NCBI GenBank assembly: GCA_002794785.1
Contig: NBBA01000020.1
Location: forward strand, 434,001 to 498,000
Source of the DNA: Coniferiporia sulphurascens
Lineage: Eukaryota; Basidiomycota; Agaricomycetes; Hymenochaetales; Hymenochaetaceae
Length of the DNA stretch: 64,000 bases
Direction: 5' to 3'
Position 1 is the stretch's first letter, and each line of letters begins with the position of its first letter. Under the pieces are notes generated by a model. It was not told the DNA's origin, did not search any database, and saw only the letters and a list, made by a program, of their open reading frames with translations. The position numbers were made by a program, and so were the translations under genes. Of the stretch, positions 36,504 to 48,238 are shown one piece after another.

Positions 36504-39500
36504 CTAACCCGACTTCCGAGTCTGTACTCTCGACTTCGGCTCTCGGTACAGCCGAAGCATAAGCGAGCTCGTCACAACAGAGACGGAGCTATCCCAACGA
36601 AAAAAAAGAGGGAAAAAAACGCGCATTAGGGAAAGAGTTCTTCAGCATTCCAGCATCTGGAAGTAAGAGACTCCACTTACGACAAGGCCATAGCAAGTGA
36701 CGCCCACACAGGGTTCAGCCTCGCGTGCCCGGCGGGGTAGATCACCCCGGCGGCGATAGGCAGCGCGCAGAGGTTGTATATGGCAGCCCAGAGCTAATGA
36801 ATGGCGAATCGCGATGAACAAGTAAGCGCACAATCGGAGAGTGATGTACTGTGCTGGAAACAACTTACGAAGTTGAACTTTATGCGATTGAACACCTTGC
36901 GAGAAAGATCCGTTAGGGTCAGTAGACTCCAGAGGTCAGACTTGATGAGGATGAACGATGCGCTAGAGATGGCCACATCGCTCCCCGATCCAACAGCGAT
37001 TCCGACATCTGCAGCAGTCAAGGCCTAGACGATTCATTTAGTTCAAGGATTACTCTCATTACAACTCCAAAAAAAAAAAAAGAACACACAGGCGCATCGT
37101 TAATTCCATCTCCAACCATGGCGACAACACACCGTTCGTTAAGCCGCTTAATGCCCAGGAACCGCATCCACCTTGCTTGCTCCCGTTTGGCGCCGACAGC
37201 CTGTAGCCAAGCGATCTTCTCCGCCTTCTGATGGGGGAGGACACCCGCGATGACGTTTGTCTCCGGGATACCAACAGCGCGCGCAACCGCACGCGCCGTC
37301 GTAGGGTTATCACCAGAGATCATCCACGTCCCCAATCCCTGCTCCTGCAACGCATGCACAACATCGCGGGCTTCCGGCCGCAGCTCGTCCGCAGCAGCAA
37401 AAATTGCTACGACAGAGTAAACACTGGAATCAGAGGACGTATCCCGCATCCCTACGGCAATAACGCTCCTTCCCTCATTCTTCCACTGTTCAAAAAGGCG
37501 TTCCTGCGTAATGTTGAGCACAGCCCCATGCTCCTGCATCCACCGCTCGTTGCCAATGATCGCTTCGCAGGGTGGCGACGTAAAAGTCCCCTTCAACCCC
37601 CGTCCACCCGTCTCCTCAATCGACGCCGTGCCCTGGGAAACCTTCGCGTCCCCGTGCTTCTCGCAATAATTGCGGACTGCAATTGCAAGCGGGTGGGAGC
37701 TCACTGATTCAAGTGCATACGCAACACTCAAGACATCAGCGCGGGTCCATGGGGTGCCAGTTGTCTGCACATCGGCGTCCGTGATACGGGGCTCGCCTCC
37801 CTGGGTCAAAGTGCCCGTCTTGTCAAAAACGACAAGATCGAGCTGGGCGGCCTCCTGAAACGCCTCTCCGCCACCGCGAACGAGGATACCGAATTTCGCA
37901 GCGAGGCCCGAGCCGACGAGGAGCGCGGTCGGAGCCGCGAGGCCAATTCCACACGGGCATGCGACAACAAACACGGCGATTGCGAATTCAAGAGCCCAGA
38001 CGGCTAGAAAGGATGAATGTTAGCTTGTCTCTAAGAATTTTACGAAAAGCGGAAGGGCGTACGCCATCCGCCGATAGGTATGTCGAGATACGATTGCGGA
38101 AGGGCGCCGCTGAGACCCAGAGCAAGCCAGATGATCCAAGTGAGTACCGCAAGTAAAGTGATGACGGGCACAAAGAGCCCTGTCACGATATCTACCAACT
38201 TCTCTATCGGTGCGCGTTTCGTCTGGCCCTCACGGACGACCTTGACGATCTGGTCAAGCCTAAAACTTCATTGAGTCTGGCCGAAAGGGATGAGGAGAAC
38301 AGAGAAATACTTACAGTGTCTCTCCGCCGAGCGTGGTAATTCTGACTTCCACGACCTTGCCCCGGTTAATCGTACCCACGAAGACCTGATCACCAGCGAC
38401 TTTTTTGACAGGCCTGCTCTCTCCCGTCAGAGAGCTCTCATCAAACTGGCTTCCTTCCATCGAGTCCACAACACCGTCTGCGGGCGGACTCGACCCATGC
38501 GGCACGCAAACGACGTCCCCTACCTCAAGCAAGTCGGCATTCACTTTCTGCACCCGCGACCCAGGCTTCTCGCCATGCGCATCGTCACCCAAGCCTTTCT
38601 CGAGATCAGAGTCGGACTCGGCGAATTTATCTGTAACGGACATTTCCTTTTCCGGGACGAGCAATAATGCCTCCGAAGGCTGAAGCTTTCCCAGCGCGGT
38701 GACAGCATCGGCCGTGCGCCCCTTGCTGTACGCCTCAAGGAAACGACCTGCGAGTAGGAACATCGAGAGCAGGACCACTGAATCAAAGTACGTCGTGTTA
38801 TCACCCTGCCCGTTCGCGTCCGGAGGACGCGCAGCCGCAAGAGCGAGAAGCGCAACGGACGCAAAGTACGCAACCGACACACCCATGGACACAAGCAGGT
38901 TCATGCTTCCAAATCGCACAAACCGGCGCCACACCGGAGTCCTGCTTTTTCGGCGCCAGAGGTTGTAGAGCTCCTTCGCGCTGCGCAGATGGAACAACCC
39001 CGCGCTGAAGAACATTACGGGCGTTGCAAGGAAGAAGAGTGCCCACTGGGCGCGGCTCGCGTTACCCGTCCACAGAGGATGCATGAACCACATGCGCGTT
39101 GGGTTCGAGGCGGGTACGAGCGTCATGTACACGACGCCGATGATGAATGTTGGGATAGCGAGAACGACAGCGGAGACAAGTCGGATAAGTAAACGACGCT
39201 GTTCCAGCGCGTGCATGATACGCCTTCGTTCCTCAAGTGACGGCGGCTTTGCAACAGTGACTACATATGGTGGTGTTTTGGCAGAAGAGATGGCGGAGAC
39301 GATCTGCCTAATCGTAAAGTCCGGGGGGTTGGCGTATAAGTAAGCCGGATTACTGGGTTCGGGTCGCTGAAAGATTTAAAGGGCTCTTCAATTGTCACGC
39401 TATCACCAAAAACATCCAGTGCCCTCATGATCCTTTCTGGGCAGTGTCTTCAGGAGTATTAGCATTAGTACAGTGATAGATGTAAAGGGGCGTAAACTTA

Positions 39501-40641
39501 CTGGCAGAACATGCCGTCCACATGCAACGAAATAGTCCGTGGTCCGCCATTTTCCACTTCCTGTTGTTCGACTGGCTCCACTGAAACTGATTCAGCTTCG
39601 TACCCACCATCTTCTATAGCATTTATAACGTCCTTGACGAGGTCCTTTATTTTCCAATGTCGCCGTAGCAGATTTACCGACGAGGTTGACCAAAACATCA
39701 GAGGCACCCTGTATTTGGGATACCGCTTCCGTAATCGTGCTGACACACGCGACACAGGTCATGCCGCCGACAGAGAAGGTTGCGCGGTAAGGACCGTGGT
39801 CCTCGCGGGGTTTGAATCCAGATTTGCCTTTCAGTCCCTTCTTGGGCTTGGTCGGCTCCATACTGATGAGCTCGCAGTCATACCCGCCATCCTCGATGGC
39901 TTCAACCAACGCATCCGCCAGGTCCTTTCTCTCTATCGTAGCCGTAGTGGACTTGCCAAGGAGATTAACCGCAATATTGGAAACACCCGGAATTCCCGAT
40001 GCGATGCCAGTGACTGTCGTAATACAAGAAACACAAGTCATCCCACCCACGGAGAACGCCACATTATAGGGCGCTCCTTCATCAGATGGTAGTACCTCTG
40101 CGGCGCCGCCGTTCCGCGAGGTAGATACCTCCGACTGTTGATAGTCAAGTTGCGGAATAACATGTGACGTGATCTCGGCGTACTCGCCGGCAAGAGCGAT
40201 TTTGTCCACCTCACCGAGCGAACCAGACGCGGCAGCCGAGTGCGACTCGCGTTGGCAGAGTATACAATGTTCGGTGTGTTTCTGGCGTTTCTTGATGGAC
40301 CAGTCGGCGAAGTAGGACGACGAGTGGCGGACGCTGATACTGTCCGGCTCCGGTGTAGAGACGATGTCAAATCCCGCGTCATCGAGCGCGGCCTTAATAT
40401 CGGCCGGGGTGAGGGCCGGATCATGCTCGACAGAGACGGACTGCGAGACGACGGAGGAATTGATCGCGACTGGTGGGGGCGACAGCGAGGAAAGCGCGTC
40501 GCGAATGGTGCTCACGCAACTGGAAAGAAACCGCGAGGGAAAGGTTAGTGGCATGCAATAGAAAACGCGAAAACCACAAGAGAAAACGCACCTGCTGCAA
40601 TGTAGGTTAGAAACAAGGATCGTTGTATTCATTGTTGACAT
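36504..40641 (-). CDS. Copper-transporting P1B-type ATPase (8 exons, two frame breaks)
   Basis: CCC2/ATP7-like pump expected to load copper into the secretory pathway. Exons: 40641-40592, 40519-39502, 39447-38315, 38259-38063, 38003-37090, 37024-36869, 36793-36681, 36588-36504. The sum, 3666 nt, is divisible by three. Four HMA domains: NLHCSSC, GGMTCVSC, GGMTCVAC and, assembled across an intron, GMFCQHC. An extra HCILC pair follows HMA1. Further motifs: TGES, the intramembrane copper site CPCGIGLA, DKTGT phosphorylation site, SSHPLA, SGDNPTT and GDGINDAP. The ATP-binding half and eight-helix layout are normal. One extra base at about 39644-39645 and one missing base in a six-G run at 39323-39328 break the frame; the two cancel. 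Either assembly errors or a recent pseudogene. Confidence 0.88.
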
Positions 40642-42968
40642 TGTCGCTCATGCTACGAGGGCCGAGGGGGCACAGCTGGGAGGAGGGGGGTTATAACAGG
40701 GAAGGAGGAGACTGTGGATCCCGTGAGATTGAATGCGCTAAGCGTCAAGATGAGTGGGCGGCGTATAACTCAAATAGACTATGTACGGCGCTTTGCCACC
40801 ATCCGAGGTCGGTATGCCCGAGAATCGAACCCATTTTTCCGGGCGGAATGATGACATGCGTGTCAGAAAAACGCCGATTGTTGATACCGTTGGGCGGCCA
40901 ACACCTCGGGTGGCACAGTCGTCAGGAACAGTGATCCCGCCTGCGAGCTACCGATTACTTGATCTTCCGCTTTTTCTGCGGTGGGACATGGACACCGCGG
41001 CTCAAGTGGATTGGGGTGCCTGCCGGAAAAAAAGTCAGACATTAATTTCGTAAGTATTTACGTGCCGTTTTTACCGTAAATGGAAATTTCACTGCGGGGT
41101 ACTCAGAGGCAAACTCCTGAGCTCACAATTCCCATCCAATGATAATGACTGCTTGACATGGAAGCCAGGACCCAGGTACAGTATGCTTGCGGCCGAACTT
41201 CTCAGCCTTGCCCTTACGGGAGTGCTTAAAACAGCTCATGACATATACGCGGGGTCCGCGGGGCGCGGGCTGATGATTTCGGCGCTATGATGGACAAAAG
41301 AATAAATCTAACCTAGTCTCTCACCTCACTGTCATTATACACTTTCAACTGCTATTCAGGTCAAATCGAGTTCAAGAACTTTTCTACATAATGTGTTTTG
41401 CATGCATACAGCCGTACTCTCACTTCGTTACGGATAAGGAAGGTGCGAATCTCCTGTTAATTAATTTAGTTTACAAGTCTGTCTCTCCATCTGTTTCAAG
41501 TTGGACTGTGGGAGGCATCTGAACTGGGGCCCCAGCATGCGTGACTTAATTTTATTAGATGAGCTCGGTAGTCACTTGAAATTAAAACCTACTCTTGTAC
41601 TTGAAGGACATAATCAGGTGTCCACATGCTTCAAAGGAAACCGGCATGTGAGGAACGCTAAAATTGCGTTTGAGCGGCGTTTTCAATTCGCTACAGTGAT
41701 AGAAACACTGTAGAAACATTTTCCCTGGTTCATTTAAGATTCATATAATAATGGTGCTTCTTTGTATATAAATTGACTTATGTTATAAGGTGCGAATGTA
41801 CCATATCATTTCCATTGTCGATATAGTCAGACTCTCTACAGCTCCAGAGACCACTAAATGAGAATAGCCCTCCATTGGGTGAGAAAGGACGAAACAGGGA
41901 AAAAGCTGTTGATTGCTGGCCTACTATTCTTGCATTGATATTTTGGTCCGTGTTTCTTCTGTGTAACTCGTGTTCACCAAAGACTTTGTCTCCGTGAACC
42001 CCGGTGCTACCTCCGGTACGTTAGACCTGGTACCCCTCCCGCTATCGGCCTGTCCGTTCCGATCACCACACAAGTACATGCCACCTAGTACCGGAGCTCC
42101 TGGGTGTATAATTCCCTCCCCACGAAACGCCATTCACCAGCGGAGGAAGAGGGGGGATATCTTTCTCGAATACCCATCAGGCGCATACAGTACTAGTGCC
42201 ACTCGACCGCAGACGGTACTTACTACCGATGACGCGACGTTGACGCAGGCGCGGGCGGCTCGGGAGTGCCACTCACTGAAATGCCCGAGTTGCTCAGCCA
42301 ATCACGAACAGCCCGAGTACGCCGTTTGCCTTATTTGGAATTCGGGGAGGGACGATGACGACAGACGCGCTTCGATAGGAATGGAATGTATTTCTCACAA
42401 TCACAATTTTGGCTAATGAGTATCGTGTTAATCAACACGGCTCTGACAGAGACTACGACAACCGTTTCGACGTGTAAAAACCAGTATCCCCTCAATCTAT
42501 GCAACAGCACTCGATCTTGGACGAACAGGGATGTACGTGTTTGCTCAATATTTTTTCACGTATTTTTTCGCCGTTCAATCGCGTTTCTCGACGACGTTTT
42601 CCACAGAGATGATAAAATTGCACCGATGGACTCGTTTCAACATTGCATTTTCAATAACTTGGCCGCTACAAAGATTTTCTCAAGCAAGGTGTTGGCGTAG
42701 TCTCCGCTTCTACGCGTCTTTGGATTCGTTTCCCCTGTCAAAAAAAAGGAACTAGCCAAAACTTCACCTGGACAGACGCGAAGCGTGATCTGTGACCGAC
42801 GCGACGCGACGCGACTGAGCGTCGATCATGACGATGGTTCTGTCGGACCTTCAATTCGACCTATTTTTGGCCATCCGTCTATAAAAGACTGCCACTCCTG
42901 TCCCCCGTCCTCCTCATTGCTCTTCCTCGCACCTTAGCCATCCCCCCCTCGAATACCTAGCAATAACT
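40642..42968. other. Divergent intergenic region
   Basis: 2.3 kb with no supported gene between the copper ATPase (-) and the 847-aa ORF (+). ORFs at 41970-42416 (+) and 41924-42133 (-) are unconvincing. The right end is a promoter with a TATA box at 42880. Confidence 0.5.
42880..42887 (+). promoter_or_regulatory. TATA box of the 847-aa ORF
   Basis: TATAAAAG 82 nt upstream of ATG 42969, followed by a pyrimidine-rich stretch (42890-42950) typical of fungal initiation regions. Confidence 0.6.
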
Positions 42969-45512
42969 ATGTTCTCTGCAGCTTTACTCCTCAGACTAGT
43001 CATGGCGGCCCTCAGCCTGGTCCCCAGGCGAGGTCCCGGCACGGCGAAGTTCTTGGATAGGTTTGCCACCCTCGGGCCACTCGCGGACACCGACTGGAGC
43101 GACTCGCCCCATGTCGATCCACCGAAGCTGGCCATCAAGCACCCGTTCATCAGCCCGTATCCAGTCTGTCATGCCACGAACAAGACTGGCGTCGTCGCGG
43201 CCGACAATAATGCCTTTTGCTCCTTTGAAGACTACACATCGTGCGACACCAACACTACCCACAACTATCTTGCGGTCGACTATTTCATGTACCGGCAGCC
43301 GCACACGATGATCGACAGGCTCGACATCTTGAACTTCGTTAGCGACGATTCTGCATCAGCGTCCGGTACGCCGATCAAGCCATTCGAAAGTAGCAGGACT
43401 ACGCGGTACATGCCACTGGTGGCAAAATTTATTCCTGGTATCATTTATCTGCCGCGACATGTACTCGGCGACATCGTCTGGAACAACGTCAAACGGGCCA
43501 TACGCGCCCCCCTCGTTCTTATTTATTTGCCACGACACGCGCTGAGTGACGATGTCTGGAACAACGTCAACGGGGCGACTCTATCGGATGGTCAGCTACG
43601 CAAACTACCTTTCAGCTTGACGGAGGCCTATCCCACCGATGAAGCAAAGGTCTCAAGCCGTATCCCCGGTTCAAATGGATTAAATTCCTTCCCTATCTTT
43701 TTTCTTCTCACTCTCGCATCTATTGCCTTAAAGGCTGAAAAACGCCGCAGAGAATCATCTTCTACGATATGGTCGGATTCTTATGGTGTTATATCATTCG
43801 TGCGTGTATTATTCCACCGCGGCACGCTTTTAACAGCTAACATGTATCGCCAGTGCTGCGGATTCAAAACGCTTGACATGAGGCTTGGCTTCTCGATTTA
43901 CGATTCTAAAGAACACCCCTCTACTCCCAGTACTAGTGTCGCAGACACAGACGACTCCCTGCCCGCTGCACCGGAAGAGTCTCCTCTACAACATGCAATC
44001 CGATCTACAGTCATTGGTTGTGATCCGCCAAGATCCGCTACGCTCTCCCGTTACAATTCATCATCTGCGGTCTTTCGGTCTAATATGCGGATTGTGTTCA
44101 AGATTGTTCAATCTAATACACAACTTTGGTCTACGGTCACTCGGTCTGATCCACGATATTTGTCTACGGTCGCTTGTTCCATTGCAAATGTTCCGTCCAC
44201 GATCACTCGGTTTGATCCACGGATTTTGTCAGCGTTCGCTCATCTTGATCCACGGGTTTTCAATATGGTCGCTCCACGGGTCCAACCTATGTATTCGAGC
44301 TCCGGGTACTTGATCAATACCGGCTCTGGAATCGCGAACATAAGCGACTCCCTTAATGGAATATCGACTGCCCTCGTTCTCTACAATCCACGGATGCATT
44401 CGCCTACGATTACGAGGGTGAATCGAGACCCGATGTCCGCCATCATCATCATATTCTATTTGTGGCTGCGTGCGCTGACTTCTCCGAGGTCGCCGGAGTC
44501 TTCCCCGGAAGGATGTCATGGATCACCGATTACCGCTAACTCGTGTGACTCGAGCTTTGACGAGTTTGTGACCTGTCCCGACGCTGGTACCCCTGATATG
44601 GGCGACGATCGCGACGAATTATCAACTGCCGTCGTCCTTTACGACCATTCACCTAAGTATTCCTCACGAGTGGACTGCGAGTCATCGACTGCCGTCATTC
44701 TCCATGATTCGCAAATGCATTCAGCTAGGCCTGAGGACTCGTCGGTGTGCTCTCCGAAACTGGATCACGAATTTTCATCCGATGTTGATCCTCTGGATCT
44801 GCCGACGCCGTCCATGTACTCGTTCTCTCCTGCGAGCTCGTCACTGCCCTCTCTGGAATCAGATGACGCATCTAATATCTCCACAGCGTCATTGGTAACC
44901 GTCAATAGCGAGTCCGATTTCGAACGTGATCAGTGTACGTCACCTGACAACAACCTTGGTCTTACTGTTGCTTGCGCTCCTGGACTACTTCGCTTTGCTT
45001 CTGATACCTCCAGACTACCTTCTTCTTCTGAAAGCGTCTCTGTACTTGCTATCGACGACAGTGACAAGGCTTCAGCTGTACTGAGTTTTAGCTCGCGTGT
45101 TACAACCGCTCCGAAGCTACGCTCTCTGGTCCCGGTCTTAAAGAGGGGACGTCTCGAGCTTGGACGCAAGGTCTTGGTCATTTTCAAAGCAAGTCACTTC
45201 TTTGATGCCACCGACGCTGCCAGTCCCTTGAATGGAGCGGATATACGTACGACGATGGTTGAGGAAACCACTGAGTGCAGCGCTGGCCACGCTGCGTCTC
45301 CGGTGGTCGACTCTTCTTTCGCTGGTGCGTCCGTCCCTCCCGAGCCGGAGGGCCCGGAGCGAGCCCCTCGCCCCAAGAAGAAAAGGCCTAGGGGTTGCCG
45401 GAATAGAGGAAAAGGTGGCAGAGGAAAGAAGAACCCTCCGGTCTGCGTCGAGGCGCGATCCGAGGCTTCGACCGAACTGCCAGTGGCTCCTCTGGCTGAG
45501 CTCGGTTCTTAA
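42969..45512 (+). CDS. Intronless 847-aa orphan protein
   Basis: One uninterrupted ORF in a genome where neighbours have many introns. It starts MFSAALLLRLVMAALSLVP, a possible signal or membrane segment. Internal near-repeats: IYLPRHVLGD..VWNNV and IYLPRHALSD..VWNNV (43440-43580); a degenerate tandem of STxTRxDPR-like units (44130-44290); and STALVLY / STAVVLY / STAVILH (44365-44700). A hydrophobic stretch IIIIFYLWLRALT lies near 44450. The C-terminus is basic (RPKKKRPRGCRNRGKGG), resembling a nuclear or nucleic-acid-binding tail. I recognise no family. Repeated units suggest recent internal duplication. Single exon, TATA box and a downstream AATAAA support expression, but homology is unknown. 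Confidence 0.6.
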   Translation: MFSAALLLRLVMAALSLVPRRGPGTAKFLDRFATLGPLADTDWSDSPHVDPPKLAIKHPFISPYPVCHATNKTGVVAADNNAFCSFEDYTSCDTNTTHNYLAVDYFMYRQPHTMIDRLDILNFVSDDSASASGTPIKPFESSRTTRYMPLVAKFIPGIIYLPRHVLGDIVWNNVKRAIRAPLVLIYLPRHALSDDVWNNVNGATLSDGQLRKLPFSLTEAYPTDEAKVSSRIPGSNGLNSFPIFFLLTLASIALKAEKRRRESSSTIWSDSYGVISFVRVLFHRGTLLTANMYRQCCGFKTLDMRLGFSIYDSKEHPSTPSTSVADTDDSLPAAPEESPLQHAIRSTVIGCDPPRSATLSRYNSSSAVFRSNMRIVFKIVQSNTQLWSTVTRSDPRYLSTVACSIANVPSTITRFDPRILSAFAHLDPRVFNMVAPRVQPMYSSSGYLINTGSGIANISDSLNGISTALVLYNPRMHSPTITRVNRDPMSAIIIIFYLWLRALTSPRSPESSPEGCHGSPITANSCDSSFDEFVTCPDAGTPDMGDDRDELSTAVVLYDHSPKYSSRVDCESSTAVILHDSQMHSARPEDSSVCSPKLDHEFSSDVDPLDLPTPSMYSFSPASSSLPSLESDDASNISTASLVTVNSESDFERDQCTSPDNNLGLTVACAPGLLRFASDTSRLPSSSESVSVLAIDDSDKASAVLSFSSRVTTAPKLRSLVPVLKRGRLELGRKVLVIFKASHFFDATDAASPLNGADIRTTMVEETTECSAGHAASPVVDSSFAGASVPPEPEGPERAPRPKKKRPRGCRNRGKGGRGKKNPPVCVEARSEASTELPVAPLAELGS

Positions 45513-46403
45513 TTGCTCATGTCTCGCTCCTATACCTTCTATACTGTCGCCGATACGTCTTTGGTCCACTGGTTCGAAGCCCCTTCTCGTTGTCTCTGCC
45601 CTGTCGATCTCGTGTGACTTCTTGTACTCTCGTGTTCGATGCCTTTCTTGTTATGCTCGCCCGTCACTATCGTTAACCACTGCTTTTCTCGATCATGCTC
45701 AAGATAATCCTTTAAGGCAATCTTTTGGTTACGAAAACGGTTGCTCGAGACCAACTTCTCTCGATACTATCTACCTTGCTCAGGACGCGCCTCTCTTATG
45801 AGAGCTGCTGCGTGAGCCGCAAATCCGAGTTGTCGGCATGAAACGACTGCGGATGTATGCGCTGGTATATTTCGAGTCAGCATAGAACTCGGACTGAGGG
45901 AACGTCGCCTCAGTATCGAAAGGGACAATGACTACCCACATCTTGGTACGTCCCCGTATACCACCTATCGACTCTTCGTTGCTGACTTCGATTCCGCAGT
46001 TTCTTACCTCGGTCTCTCTGAAACGCCACTGTCATTATCCAAACCGACCATCTCCTACCCTACCTTCCCTATACGATACCCGTCGTTTTCGGAACGACTC
46101 CCTTGAATGAATTTTTTGTGATCAGACCGTTTTGTCGACTCCATGTCTGTGCTTACCCTTCGGTGATTTAGTCTGGTCCCGTCGAGGACATCTCGCCTCG
46201 TATTTCCTTTCATTATTTCTATGTATAAGAATCGGCTTGGTTTCTCCCCTCGGATTGTATTCTGTCACTCGATGTATGAGGCTACTTTCTGTACTTCCTT
46301 TATTTTTTTCTTGTTGTTCGATGTATCCGTCCTTATTTCTTGACTCTACGTGATTGTATTTGTGGCTCTAGCTCCATTGGGATAGCAACTTGTATACGTC
46401 TTT

Positions 46404-46409
46404 AATAAA
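46404..46409 (+). terminator. Polyadenylation signal candidate
   Basis: AATAAA in a T-rich context about 0.9 kb after the orphan ORF stop. Could end its transcript; not proven. Confidence 0.35.
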
Positions 46410-47422
46410 TCTTATTATTTATTAATTGTTGGTTTTGGCGTGTCCTCATCAACCGGCCCTTTCCAGTGAGACTCTCACTGTCAAGAAATGCTTATACTTT
46501 CGTTCTCTTGCCGCCCACCATAACACGTGTTGACTCTACGCCGAGCTGCGACCTTTTCGTCACCCATAGTAGGTGTACTGTTACTGTAGCTGCTACAGAG
46601 AAAAACAGAGTTGGAAATTAAATTGTTATAACAGATGGCGGCTACAAAACAGTGGCATGTCACTTCATGCGGACAGGCCTGGAAGAAGGGGATGGAGATG
46701 AAGGGAACTGGAAGGAGGGAAATGGAGACTGAGACTAACAGTTAGCAGGTTTACAATATGTCCAGTCAGACATGCCTCCGGCAAGATATGCATGATACGA
46801 GTAAAACTTCACAGAGCGTGAGACATAAATACCAAATGTAGTCGCATAGTCGAGATTACCAAATCATAATTCCAACAGCCTAGACTACTTACCTCAGTCC
46901 TTGAAATAGAGTATACTAGGACTTAGGTGTGAATAAAAAAAAAACGTAGCTATATGCATTGTCCAAGTATGAGTTTACATTACTAAAACTTTACTAACAC
47001 TTTACTAATGTATTAGTAATGTATTACTAGTTCACATTCAAGCTGGTCTGACTAATACAAACTCAACACTCCATAGTTTGGGGGAAGCGGGAGGGGGGGT
47101 TTGTTTTCCCAAAATTTACCATAGATAGAATTTATATTTTCATGTATTGTCAAGCTTACTCAGCTTGTGTCAGCACGCCGTTACAACCGATAACCGGTTG
47201 TACAGCATGCAATGCTGAACAAGTACAGTACATTGATTTTTTTTAAAGTTATTACTGTACTGCTACCATTCCTAGCCATAGTAATTACAAATGCGGACTT
47301 CAGAAAAACTAGTCTGCCTCACACTCTCTCACGAAGTCACATCTTCAGACAATTTTTGGATTTCTGGTCTACATCATGTTGGCAACATCAATTAAATTCT
47401 TAAGAACTAATGTATGAGTTCT

Positions 47423-47679
47423 TATTAAATAAATATAATGAACGTACTAAATATAAAGGTGGTCATAAGATCAACCACCTTACTAAGTGAACAATAACAC
47501 AACGATAATGCCATATGAATAGGAGCTATGATAGTTATAGTATATGTAGCTCATGGTAGATGTATATAAGGAGAGCTGGTCTCTACCATGAAATACATCG
47601 GTTTACACTGATAACCCACCTTTGCCTTAACCTCACCACTGCACCTCATCGTCTACCACAACATGTGTAGATTTTAAGA
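47423..47679 (+). repeat. Solo copia LTR
   Basis: 257 bp, same family; target duplication GTTCT at 47418-47422 and 47680-47684. Ends TATTAAAT and TTTTAAGA. Confidence 0.93.
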
Positions 47680-48238
47680 GTTCTTCTGGCATTTTTTCTA
47701 GCAATATATTTTTGTCTCAGATGGGACTTTGTAGTAAGGGGCATATAATAGTCCAAGCACCTTGAAAGAAATGTAAGGCCGAGTCGGACTACATTTGTCA
47801 AGCGTGACTTACTGTGACATACTAGTAGCATGACAAATTGTGGCTTGTGGCTGAGTAAACCTCTACATTACGTAAAACAAGGTTCTCTTTATGGTAATAT
47901 ATTGAATCGAAAAGGCGTTTCGTTTTTACTCTGAAACCCCCTAATATTTTTGTCCATGTTGACATGTGCCATGCCGCCTCATACATTATCCTTATATCAC
48001 CGCCCACACAGCCCGTTTCATGTAAACGTCCAGATGGACTTCCTCCCGCTGCGCGTTTCCAGGGCTATGATTAAGAACACTATTATAAGGGCTCAACGAA
48101 GGGGTCTTCTACTTCCGTGACTCCCTCCTCCTTCGCTGTAGCTCTGCTTTACATCTCCAACGCAATAGCTCTCATCATCAAGATCCGGGAGTTAGTGCAC
48201 ACATACATACAAACGTTGTCTGCAGACGCATATGCGAC

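Larger units (their letters stand above)
45513..48238. other. Pyrimidine-rich 3' region and AT-rich spacer
   Basis: 45513-46430 is strongly T/C-rich on the plus strand and may be a long 3' untranslated region. From 46440 it is AT-rich with a palindromic TTACTAATGTATTAG cluster near 46990-47030 and a solo LTR at 47423. No gene supported. Confidence 0.5.

Noticed and set aside
40803..40908. tRNA-like minus-strand sequence with GGTTCGATTC and 7-bp flanking inverted repeats
   Set aside because: T stem has a mismatch and two wobbles, the D loop would be 18 nt, and the acceptor strands pair only 5 of 7. Not a credible tRNA.
41924..42416. ORFs on both strands, one with a Cys pair
   Set aside because: No splice partners or recognisable domain; overlapping frames on opposite strands.
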